NCBI GenBank assembly: GCA_031268545.1
Contig: JAIRXD010000080.1
Coordinates: 1-6,489, forward strand
Source of the DNA: Puniceicoccales bacterium
GTDB taxonomy: Bacteria > Verrucomicrobiota > Verrucomicrobiia > Opitutales > LL51
Direction of reading: 5' to 3'
Length of the DNA: 6,489 nt
Below are positions 1 to 6,129 of this stretch, piece after piece. The notes under the pieces were generated by a model that was given only the letters and a program-made list of their open reading frames with translations, searched no databases and was not told the DNA's origin. The translations under genes and the position numbers were made by a program. The first letter of the stretch is position 1, and every line of letters starts with the position of its first letter.

Positions 1-449
1 TGGATAATATTATGGTAGATTTGCATGGCACCAATATGCGCATTAGGGAATTAGCGGCCATTATCATTCCTGATCACAGGACCATTCAAATCAATCCCTG
101 GGATCGAAGCTCTGTCCAGCCAATAATGAAGGCAATCTTATCAGCCAATATCGGCCTTACACCGGTTTCTCAGGGCCCATTGATTCGTTGTATTGTACCA
201 GAAATGAGCGGTGAAAGAAGACAGGAACTTGCAAAAATTGCTAAAAATATGGCCGAAGAGGCTAGGGTAGGTGTGCGTTCCGTAAGGAGAGATTCCATGG
301 AACTTTTAAAAAAAGCTAAAAAAGAGGGAATTGTCACCGAGGATGAATTGAAAAAATTTGAAAAAGAAATACAGAAATTAACCGATGAGGTAATAGATCG
401 GATTGCCGTACTTTTGGAAGCCAAAGAAAAAGATCTTACAAAAGTATGA
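1..449 (+). CDS. frr: Ribosome recycling factor, 3' part (5' end outside window)
   Basis: Ribosome recycling factor (RRF) works with EF-G in the cytoplasm to split the post-termination ribosome and free it from mRNA. The frame is open from the left edge: bases 3-11 read D-N-I ahead of the first in-frame ATG at 12, matching the LDGI.VEYYGT region of E. coli RRF (about residue 38). The ATG at 12 is therefore internal, and roughly 37 N-terminal residues lie upstream. About 148 residues are visible. Family hallmarks are the IQINPWDRS segment, the IRCIVPEMSGERRQEL block (IR.P.P.LTEERR in the family) and ARVGVRSVRRDS, which carries the conserved RRD of the tRNA-like three-helix bundle. The C-terminal coiled helix ends in EAKEKDLTKV, at the usual family end point. 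The stop is TGA. The next gene starts 42 bases on in the same direction. Identification is secure and nothing in the visible part looks damaged. Confidence 0.96.
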   Translation, partial: DNIMVDLHGTNMRIRELAAIIIPDHRTIQINPWDRSSVQPIMKAILSANIGLTPVSQGPLIRCIVPEMSGERRQELAKIAKNMAEEARVGVRSVRRDSMELLKKAKKEGIVTEDELKKFEKEIQKLTDEVIDRIAVLLEAKEKDLTKV

Positions 450-491
450 TTTTTTATTGATCGAAGTGAATTCTTTTGTAACCAATATCCG

Positions 492-1274
492 GTGCAGGTG
501 GATTTTAAATTTCTCGGAAGTAGCAGCAAGGGCAACTGCGGGGTCCTCAGATCAAAATTTTCTACCATATTGATAGATGCTGGTTTATCCGGGAAAAAAA
601 TAATCGAATACCTTACTAAATACGGCATTGCCATAGATGAAATCGATGCCATATTTATAACCCATGAACATGCGGATCACTGCCAAGGTCTACGTGGACT
701 TGCTAAAAATGATTTAAAAATTTACACAACCCGTGGAACAGCCCTTGGCATAGAAGAAAAATACAATATTCAACTAAATTGGCAGCTATTTTCCGCCGGC
801 GATAAAATCTATTTTCGAGATATGGAAATAGGTACATTTAGCATACCCCATGATGCCAATGAACCCGTTGGCTATGTGTTCAGATTTCATGCCAATAAGA
901 AAAGCCTGGCCTGGGTAACCGACCTAGGCTATGTACCTGATAAAATAGCAGAGATAATAAAAAAGGTAAATTTGTTGGTCCTGGAGGCAAACTACGATCC
1001 ATATCTGCTTCACAATGACAATACTCGGCCCATTTATATCAAGAAACGCATAATGGGAAGAAATGGCCATTTATCAAATAACTCTGCCATACAACTCATT
1101 GCCGAAACTCTAAACCCAGCCTGGGAAAAAGTATTTCTTGCACATCTCAGCAGGGATTGTAATCATCCCTCTGCCATCAAAAAAATAATAAATGAGTCGA
1201 TTTCAGGTCGCGTAAATTTCGATATAGAAATCGTCGAACCGGATTGTGCTCTTGGCCTTGGCTACTCTATGTGA
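492..1274 (+). CDS. MBL-fold metallo-hydrolase, WalJ/YycJ type
   Basis: This is a 260-residue metallo-beta-lactamase-fold protein of the YycJ/WalJ-like group, probably a cytoplasmic metal-dependent phosphodiesterase or nuclease; the substrate cannot be read from sequence. The N-terminus has the group's LGSSSKGNC strand-loop (residues 8-16) and ILIDAG (26-31). The main metal motif is THEHADH, with H58, H60, D62 and H63. Further ligand candidates are H120-D121 in SIPHDANEPVGY, D144 in VTDLG and H218 in LAHLS. GHLS (192-195) and the late NHP (224-226) are also typical. The start is taken as GTG 492, which gives nine residues up to LG as in relatives I recall; a second in-frame GTG at 498 is possible. 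Neither has a clear Shine-Dalgarno sequence. The gene lies between frr and accD, a neighbourhood that says little about function. The family is sure; the exact role is not. Confidence 0.9.
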   Translation: MQVDFKFLGSSSKGNCGVLRSKFSTILIDAGLSGKKIIEYLTKYGIAIDEIDAIFITHEHADHCQGLRGLAKNDLKIYTTRGTALGIEEKYNIQLNWQLFSAGDKIYFRDMEIGTFSIPHDANEPVGYVFRFHANKKSLAWVTDLGYVPDKIAEIIKKVNLLVLEANYDPYLLHNDNTRPIYIKKRIMGRNGHLSNNSAIQLIAETLNPAWEKVFLAHLSRDCNHPSAIKKIINESISGRVNFDIEIVEPDCALGLGYSM

Positions 1275-1295
1275 TTCAATAAAAATGACTTTGAT

Positions 1296-1325
1296 TTGAC
1301 TTTTCAATTCATATTAAGATATTTA
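1296..1325 (+). promoter_or_regulatory. Possible sigma70-type promoter before accD
   Basis: The 62-base gap between the MBL gene and accD contains TTGACT at 1296-1301, five of six matches to a -35 box. After 18 bases comes TATTTA at 1320-1325, a poor -10 box. Transcription from it would begin only a few bases before the accD ATG at 1337, giving an almost leaderless message. In such AT-rich sequence a match like this can arise by chance, so this is a weak suggestion. Confidence 0.2.
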
Positions 1326-1336
1326 TAGCATTGTCT

Positions 1337-2179
1337 ATGGCTCTATTTTCAAGACCACGTCCACCTTCTCCAAATCTAAAAAAAAAGGAAATTCCGAAGG
1401 ATGTCTGGACAAAATGTCCTGTAACCAATGAGATGATCTATACCAAGGAATTGATTAAGAACAACATGGTGTCTCCCCAGGGCTACCATTTTTCTCTCTG
1501 TGCTCCGGAAAGAATTGCCATGCTGGCAGATCCGGAATCTTTTATTGAATATGACCAAACCATAAAAACCTTTGATTGTCTTGAATTTAAAGGCACCATT
1601 TCCTATATGGATAAACTGCGCAGCCATCAGGATAAAACTGGGCTAGATGAAGGAGTAATCGTCGGCACAGCAAAGATCAATGATATACCAGTCAGCATGG
1701 CCGTCATGGATTTTAGATTCCTTGGAGCCAGTATGGGTTCTGTGGTGGGCGAAAGAATCACAAGGGCGATAGAACGAGGTATTAGTAAAAAATTTCCGGT
1801 AATAATTGTTTCGGCCTCGGGTGGCGCCAGAATGTACGAAGGTATCCTTAGCCTAATGCAAATGGCCAAAACATCGGCGGCATTGGCTCGACTTGCGGCG
1901 GCCAAAATACCTTTTATTTCTCTATTAACCAATCCTACCATGGCCGGTGTCATGGCCAGCTTTGCATCCCTAGGAGATGTTATAATTTCCGAACCCGGAG
2001 CCCTGATAGGATTCGCCGGCCCGAGAGTAATAGAGGAGACCACACGGCAGAAACTTCCAAAAGGTTTTCAAACGGCCGAATTTCTCCTGGAGCACGGCCT
2101 AATTGATCAAATTGTCGATAGAAATAACCTCAGAGAAAGAATAACATCCATACTTGGCTATTTTGGATACAATAAATAA
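1337..2179 (+). CDS. accD: Acetyl-CoA carboxylase carboxyltransferase subunit beta, lacking most zinc-finger cysteines
   Basis: AccD pairs with AccA to move the carboxyl group from carboxybiotin-BCCP to acetyl-CoA, giving malonyl-CoA for fatty-acid synthesis in the cytoplasm. The 280-residue protein from ATG 1337 ([10 protein letters not shown]) is of family length. A TTG at 1331 would add two residues but is less likely. The crotonase-like core is well kept: [16 protein letters not shown] (124-139), [11 protein letters not shown] with the oxyanion-hole glycines (159-169), [13 protein letters not shown] (198-210) and [15 protein letters not shown] (221-235). The N-terminal domain aligns without gaps to the E. 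coli zinc finger (C27, C30, C46, C49), but only C27 remains; the others are T30, S46 and G49. I recall zinc-less AccD in some Verrucomicrobiota, so this may be a lineage trait rather than damage. The stop is TAA. There is no clear Shine-Dalgarno sequence, and folC begins 60 bases downstream. Confidence 0.95.
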   Translation: MALFSRPRPPSPNLKKKEIPKDVWTKCPVTNEMIYTKELIKNNMVSPQGYHFSLCAPERIAMLADPESFIEYDQTIKTFDCLEFKGTISYMDKLRSHQDKTGLDEGVIVGTAKINDIPVSMAVMDFRFLGASMGSVVGERITRAIERGISKKFPVIIVSASGGARMYEGILSLMQMAKTSAALARLAAAKIPFISLLTNPTMAGVMASFASLGDVIISEPGALIGFAGPRVIEETTRQKLPKGFQTAEFLLEHGLIDQIVDRNNLRERITSILGYFGYNK

Positions 2180-2239
2180 ATTTTTTATTAAATAATTATT
2201 GATTTGCAATTAATTCATCAGATAACAAACGAATAATTG

Positions 2240-3490
2240 ATGGATTACGAGTCAATGAGTGATGTGTTAGATTTTTTATATACCCGTAAAGGGTCATATA
2301 ATAACACGGACTATAAATTGGATGGAGTAAGATCTCTGTTTGAAAGACTTGGGATAGATTCACTGGAAACCACTTTAATCCATGTGGCCGGTACCAACGG
2401 CAAAGGATCCACCTGTGCCATTTTGGAATCCATATATAGACTAGCTGGTTATTCAACGGGACTTTGTACCTCGCCTCATTTGATCAGGATAGGTGAAAGA
2501 ATCCAATTCAACCGAAGAGAAATTTCCGATGATGATTTTGTAAGATTGTTTAATATTATAAACCAAGTGGTTAATGCCCTGGAAAGCGAAAATTCCTATA
2601 ATAAAATTTCTTTCTTTGAATATGAAATCGCCATAGCATTGCTTTATTTTAAAGAGAAAAAGCCCGATGTGGTAATTCTTGAAGTGGGATTAGGCGGAAG
2701 ACTAGATGCCACCAATGCCACCAGAACGGATATTTCAGTAATAACAACCATATCTTTTGACCACGAAGACATTCTCGGCGAAACAATTTCCAGCATCGCA
2801 AAAGAAAAGGCCGGAATCATTCGAAATGGGAATAAAGTGGTCATCGGTGAAAATTTACCTAACGAAGCTCTGGATTCGATAAAGAAAATAGCCGATGAAA
2901 AATCCGCAACACTAGTGATTGCCCAAGATTCTCTGGCCATGGACCTAATCCCTCGCTACCAAAATCATAACGCAAAAATTGCCTATCGGGTAGCAAAAGA
3001 GCTAATCTCTAAACTGAATGTATCCGAAAAACAAATAATTGATGGAATTTTAACATTTAAATGGGAAGCTCGATGGCAAATTTTTAATCTGGGCAAGAAT
3101 AAAATCGTTATAGATGGCGCCCATAATGAAGCCGGCGCCGCCGTTCTGGCAGATGAAATCACCAGTACCTATGGGACTAATAAACCAATTGTAATTTTTA
3201 CGTCAAATTATACTTCAAGAGCTTCTAAAATGCTAAAAATACTTGCAAGTATTTCTCTAAAGATTTACCTTACCCGAAGTATGAGTGACTTATGTTTATC
3301 TCAAGATGAACTAGTTAAATGTTTCCCTACTAACACTAATTGTGAGTATAAATTTATTACTCTGGATAAAGCAGTGAATTTTATTTCATCTAACCTAAGC
3401 CAAAATATAGTTGTCACAGGATCTTTGTATCTGGCCGGTGATATTATGAAGCGCATTTATGATATGGATTCAAAATTGATAAAAATTTGA
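2240..3490 (+). CDS. folC: Folylpolyglutamate synthase (possibly also dihydrofolate synthase)
   Basis: FolC is a Mur-ligase-family ATP-dependent enzyme that adds glutamate to reduced folates and, in many bacteria, also makes dihydrofolate from dihydropteroate. The protein has 416 residues from ATG 2240; the TTG just before it is in frame but redundant. Motifs in order: the P-loop HVAGTNGKGST (48-58), TSPHLIRIGERIQ (78-89), the metal- and ATP-site EVGLGGRLDATN (148-159), FDHEDILG (173-180) with the family's DH pair, KEKAGI (188-193), then the C-terminal ligase domain with VIDGAHNEAGA (290-300) and VTGSLYLAGD (392-401). The usual PGR before the C-terminal domain is EAR here (W275-E-A-R). No motif indicates which of the two activities dominates. 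There is no visible Shine-Dalgarno sequence. The TGA stop is one base before the ATG of the next gene, so the two are surely co-transcribed. Confidence 0.95.
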   Translation: MDYESMSDVLDFLYTRKGSYNNTDYKLDGVRSLFERLGIDSLETTLIHVAGTNGKGSTCAILESIYRLAGYSTGLCTSPHLIRIGERIQFNRREISDDDFVRLFNIINQVVNALESENSYNKISFFEYEIAIALLYFKEKKPDVVILEVGLGGRLDATNATRTDISVITTISFDHEDILGETISSIAKEKAGIIRNGNKVVIGENLPNEALDSIKKIADEKSATLVIAQDSLAMDLIPRYQNHNAKIAYRVAKELISKLNVSEKQIIDGILTFKWEARWQIFNLGKNKIVIDGAHNEAGAAVLADEITSTYGTNKPIVIFTSNYTSRASKMLKILASISLKIYLTRSMSDLCLSQDELVKCFPTNTNCEYKFITLDKAVNFISSNLSQNIVVTGSLYLAGDIMKRIYDMDSKLIKI

Positions 3491-3491
3491 C

Positions 3492-4823
3492 ATGAATGCA
3501 TTTATAAGATTTTTAGGTCTATTTTTCGTTGGAATTTTACTATATCATGTTGCTTGGCATAAAACCATATCTAAGAAATTTATAGTGAATCTTGGGATAG
3601 ATGTTTTAAAAATAAAAGAATTTGATATTATCAGAGGAAAGCGTATTGGTATTTTAACAAATCAGGCCGCCGTAGATAGCTTTGGAAAACCCACCTGGGA
3701 AGTTCTAAAAGAAGCCTGTGGAGATGATTTGATTGCCATATTTGCACCGGAACATGGACTGAAGTGTAAATTTTTAGCCGGCGAAACATTCAGTTCAGAT
3801 GAGGAAGACGGCATACTTGTCTATGCAATGTATGGCTATGATGCAAAGCCCAAGAAAGCTTGGCTAAGAGATATAGATACCGTTGTGATAGACCTACAGG
3901 ATTTGGGAATTAGATATTATAGCTATTATTCCTCCATGATATATATGCTTGCTGCCTGTGCTGAAGAAAATATCCCAGTAGTTATTTTAGATAGGCCGAA
4001 TCCATTGGGGAGATATATTGGTGGACCAGTTATGGATAAAAAGTGGTGTTCCTTTTTTGGACCCCTTGCCGGAATGCCTATGTTTCATGGTATGACCATC
4101 GGCGAGATTGCCAATTATGTAAAAAATTCCGGCGTGGAGATAAATGCTAAAGATAGTAGTTATTATGGCGAGTATACCGCCGCATTGCATGTTCCTGCCA
4201 AGGTTTTATCTAAACTTGATCTATGTGTCATTAAAATGGAATCGTGGAACCGTGATATGGTATGGCCAGAAACTGGTATACCATGGAGTAAAACCTCTCC
4301 AAGGCTTTCGAATTGGAACTCGGTGCTAGATTATGCAATGGTGCCGATATTGCATTTAAGTTGCAAAAATCCGGATTGTAAAGCAAGGTTATATGTGGAT
4401 TTTGCCAATGAGAGGCATTTTGGCAATATATATATCAAGGATATGGATTGTAATAGCCTGTTAAAAGAGATAGAAAGTATAAGGCCCAGCATATTTACTG
4501 GATGTTCCATGCGCATAGCAGAAAGCCAGGATCAACGAAGAGGTAAAATTCAATATTTATCATTAAATATAAAGGATTTAAAAAAAACCGTACCTGGAGA
4601 ATTAAGCCTGGTATTATTAGCCATAGCCCAGAAAAACACCGATTGGGTAGACTGCGATGATGATCTCAAGTCTGTTATAGGAAAGGGAATAGGCGATGAT
4701 GAATTTCTATCAACATTATTTGAAGGAAAAGCCGTAGATATCCAGTATTTTCGAAAAAAATGGATTCGTCAGGCTGAAGAATTTATAAATGCCACATCCG
4801 CCTATTATTTGTACAATAAATGA
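3492..4823 (+). CDS. DUF1343 / NamZ-type exo-N-acetylmuramidase family protein, membrane-anchored
   Basis: This 443-residue protein belongs to the DUF1343 family, whose Bacillus member YbbC/NamZ is an exo-beta-N-acetylmuramidase (glycoside hydrolase family 171) in peptidoglycan recycling. A hydrophobic segment at about residues 8-22, with R6 before it and no lipobox or clear AxA cleavage site, suggests a signal anchor with the enzyme outside the inner membrane. Family motifs are GKRIGILTNQAAVD (49-62), FAPEHGL (84-90, with the glutamate considered important in the family), DLQDLGIRYYSYYSSM (134-149), VILDRPNPLG (164-173), HGMTIGE (199-205), and M.SWNRDMVW..TGIPW..TSP (249-270). The following family block (N.S.GRGTT.PF or a GVGYT.PF-like form) is not recognisable; about 284-304 holds a cysteine-rich stretch instead. 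The C-terminus W...A..F.....YYLYNK is normal, so the reading frame is intact. Muramidase activity is family knowledge; the divergence makes the substrate uncertain. Confidence 0.85.
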   Translation: MNAFIRFLGLFFVGILLYHVAWHKTISKKFIVNLGIDVLKIKEFDIIRGKRIGILTNQAAVDSFGKPTWEVLKEACGDDLIAIFAPEHGLKCKFLAGETFSSDEEDGILVYAMYGYDAKPKKAWLRDIDTVVIDLQDLGIRYYSYYSSMIYMLAACAEENIPVVILDRPNPLGRYIGGPVMDKKWCSFFGPLAGMPMFHGMTIGEIANYVKNSGVEINAKDSSYYGEYTAALHVPAKVLSKLDLCVIKMESWNRDMVWPETGIPWSKTSPRLSNWNSVLDYAMVPILHLSCKNPDCKARLYVDFANERHFGNIYIKDMDCNSLLKEIESIRPSIFTGCSMRIAESQDQRRGKIQYLSLNIKDLKKTVPGELSLVLLAIAQKNTDWVDCDDDLKSVIGKGIGDDEFLSTLFEGKAVDIQYFRKKWIRQAEEFINATSAYYLYNK

Positions 4824-4829
4824 TAGTTA

Positions 4830-5609
4830 TTGCAATTACTTCCAACCATCCACTCAATGAAGGTTATACTAGATAACTTGATAACTTGGGAATTGGAATC
4901 CCAAGGAATAGCCCAGATAGATGGAAATTTTAAACCAGATAAATCCAAAGATATAATATTGACTAGAGCCCATGGCATTTCTCCGGAAAGGAAGCAAACG
5001 CTGGAAAATTATGGATGTCCCATGGTGGACTGTACCTGTCCCTATGTGAAAAAAACAGCAAAATTTCTTGAAAATTTTTCGAAAAACAATTTTGATGTAA
5101 TAGTACTTGGGGATAAAAATCACACTGAAATACAAGGACTTATTGGTTATGTAAAAACCCAGGTCCATGTGGCACAAAATAAAACAGAGATTCTAGAAAT
5201 TGAAAATAAAATCATGGATAAAGCCAGTAAATTATTACTACTGACCCAATCCACACTGGATGTGGAATTTTTTAACTTTGCCAAAACTTCTTTGGCCAGG
5301 CACTTCCCAAATCTGGTTGCAATAAATACCATATGTCAAGCCACAAAGGCTAGACAGCAAGGGCTTAGAGATTTGATTTCCACTGGCATAGACGCCGTGG
5401 TTGTGCTCGGTGATAAAACCTCAGCAAACACCTGTAACCTAGCGGCCATTGCCAGAAAATATTGCCCCCATGTATTTCATCTGGAAAATATTGACCAAGC
5501 GAAAGTGTTAGATCTAAGGGGAATAAACACCATCGGTGTCACCTCCGGAGCATCCGTGCCAAATTTTTTGATAAACAGCATATACTCCTATCTAAAAACC
5601 TGTGGCTGA
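4830..5609 (+). CDS. ispH: 4-hydroxy-3-methylbut-2-enyl diphosphate reductase, N-terminally truncated (likely pseudogene)
   Basis: IspH is the [4Fe-4S] enzyme ending the MEP pathway, reducing HMBPP to IPP and DMAPP. Most active-site residues are present (numbered from TTG 4830): H8 (E. coli H41), AHG with H48 (H74), C70 in CTCP (C96), KNHTE with H98 and E100 (H124, E126), TQST (139-142), C169 in TICQAT (C197), S198 and N200 (S225, N227) and TSGASVP with S242 (S269). What is missing is the whole start, including GFC.GV and the first cluster cysteine (E. coli C12, 29 residues before H41). Only 27 bases separate the namZ stop from the H8 codon, TAG 4824-4826 closes this frame upstream, and no other frame there encodes the motif. 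H8 to the next conserved glycine, G26, is 18 residues against 12 in E. coli, next to a short tandem repeat. Start codons are guesses: TTG 4830, or ATG 4857, which loses H8. As written it should not build a normal cluster. Its last 22 bases overlap exbD. Confidence 0.82.
   Translation: MQLLPTIHSMKVILDNLITWELESQGIAQIDGNFKPDKSKDIILTRAHGISPERKQTLENYGCPMVDCTCPYVKKTAKFLENFSKNNFDVIVLGDKNHTEIQGLIGYVKTQVHVAQNKTEILEIENKIMDKASKLLLLTQSTLDVEFFNFAKTSLARHFPNLVAINTICQATKARQQGLRDLISTGIDAVVVLGDKTSANTCNLAAIARKYCPHVFHLENIDQAKVLDLRGINTIGVTSGASVPNFLINSIYSYLKTCG
4872..4904 (+). repeat. 8-bp tandem duplication plus small inverted repeat in the ispH 5' region
   Basis: GATAACTT occurs twice in tandem at 4872-4879 and 4880-4887. 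It runs into the inverted repeat TTGGGA (4886-4891), 7-base loop, TCCCAA (4899-4904), and the loop region also repeats GGAAT. This falls exactly where the IspH alignment has about six extra residues (N-L-I-T-W-E around residues 16-21). It is probably a footprint of replication slippage in the damaged start of ispH, although repeats this short can occur by chance. Confidence 0.5.
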
Positions 5610-6031
5610 TGTCGTGATTTTTCGGTAGCGATATGAATCTCATTTACACCGGATAATTTGATAATCTCACATATATGAATAAATTCTCCCAGGCTTAAAT
5701 TTTTATCAGATCTAACGAGAATGGTAACCTTTTTATTGCTGTTATATTTCATAAAAGACTTCAGCTCATTTTCCAAATCTGTGAGGCTAAATATCCGTCC
5801 ATTAAACAACAGCATATTCGATGAGCGTATGGTTAAAATGCCGTCGATTTTCGATGTGGAAATATTGATTGATCTTGGTAATTCCACATGGACACCGGGA
5901 GGTAATACAAATCTAGATCCTATCAAAAATATGCCAAATAGGAACAATACAATACTTAGCACAGCCCATACATCGACGGAACTATCAGGTTCTTTCAATG
6001 AATTCTCAGCTTTAAATACAAACAGACTCAC
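5588..6031 (-). CDS. exbD: ExbD/TolR-family biopolymer transport protein
   Basis: ExbD/TolR is the single-span partner of ExbB/TolQ in the inner-membrane proton channel that powers TonB-dependent uptake or the Tol-Pal system. The 147-residue protein has a short cytoplasmic N-terminus, then a membrane helix at about 21-38 (VWAVLSIVLFLFGIFLIG) preceded by D20 in SSVDV, the position of the essential proton-carrying aspartate (PLIDV in other members). After it come FVLPPGVHVELPRS (41-54), a small periplasmic domain with the usual NGRIFSLTDLENEL and VTILVRSDKNLSLGEF blocks, and the GV.EIHIAT ending (128-136). The GTG start (6031-6029) overlaps the terminal TGA of the exbB frame as GTGA, which fits translational coupling; AGGA about ten bases upstream is a fair Shine-Dalgarno sequence. 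The stop is TAG at 5590-5588, inside the end of ispH on the other strand. ExbD and TolR cannot be told apart here. The gene itself looks intact. Confidence 0.88.
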   Translation of the reverse strand: MSLFVFKAENSLKEPDSSVDVWAVLSIVLFLFGIFLIGSRFVLPPGVHVELPRSINISTSKIDGILTIRSSNMLLFNGRIFSLTDLENELKSFMKYNSNKKVTILVRSDKNLSLGEFIHICEIIKLSGVNEIHIATEKSRHQPQVFR

Positions 6032-6129
6032 TTGATTTTATTCCTGGATAAAAATTGAATCATTTCGTTATAGGTCCACTCTAGATCATAGATTATTCCC
6101 ACGATTAGGCCATGGATCAGGTGATAGCC
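6028..6129 (-). pseudogene. Detached in-frame C-terminal tail of ExbB beyond a TAA codon
   Basis: Directly after TAA 6132-6130, the same frame continues for 33 codons, beginning GYHLIHGLIVGIIYDLEW and then TYNEMIQFLSRNKIK, before TGA 6030-6028. This matches the final helix and tail of ExbB/TolQ proteins, where GLGVAIP...GYN........DMEW...NE...FL follows TM3. Counting from GLGVA, the GY and D-L-E-W positions line up without a gap if the TAA is treated as one residue. The closing TGA overlaps the exbD GTG start, the arrangement expected of an intact exbB-exbD pair. The tail is therefore a former or recoded part of exbB, not a separate gene. An internal ATG at 6063-6061 is too near the end to start anything useful. 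Confidence 0.75.

Noticed and set aside
450..491. Promoter in the frr-MBL gap
   Set aside because: TTGATC at 457-462 has no -10-like hexamer at a proper distance; the nearest candidate, TGTAAC, leaves only a 14-base spacer.
170..652. Minus-strand ORF of 160 codons across the frr/MBL junction
   Set aside because: It is antisense to two well-identified genes, crosses their boundary and has no domain-like sequence.
2180..2239. Possible terminator or promoter between accD and folC
   Set aside because: The AATAATTATT palindrome at 2191-2200 is purely A/T and comes after, not before, the T-run, so it is no intrinsic terminator. TTGATT (2199-2204) with GATAAC (2221-2226) is only a weak promoter match in AT-rich sequence.
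4869..5177. Minus-strand ORF of 102 codons opposite the ispH start
   Set aside because: I considered whether the damaged ispH start hides a gene on the other strand. The product is a low-complexity I/F/Y-rich shadow, while the plus frame carries the IspH motifs.
5721..6035. Plus-strand ORF of 104 codons opposite exbD
   Set aside because: It is the antisense shadow of exbD, whose translation has clear family motifs; the plus-strand product has no recognisable features.
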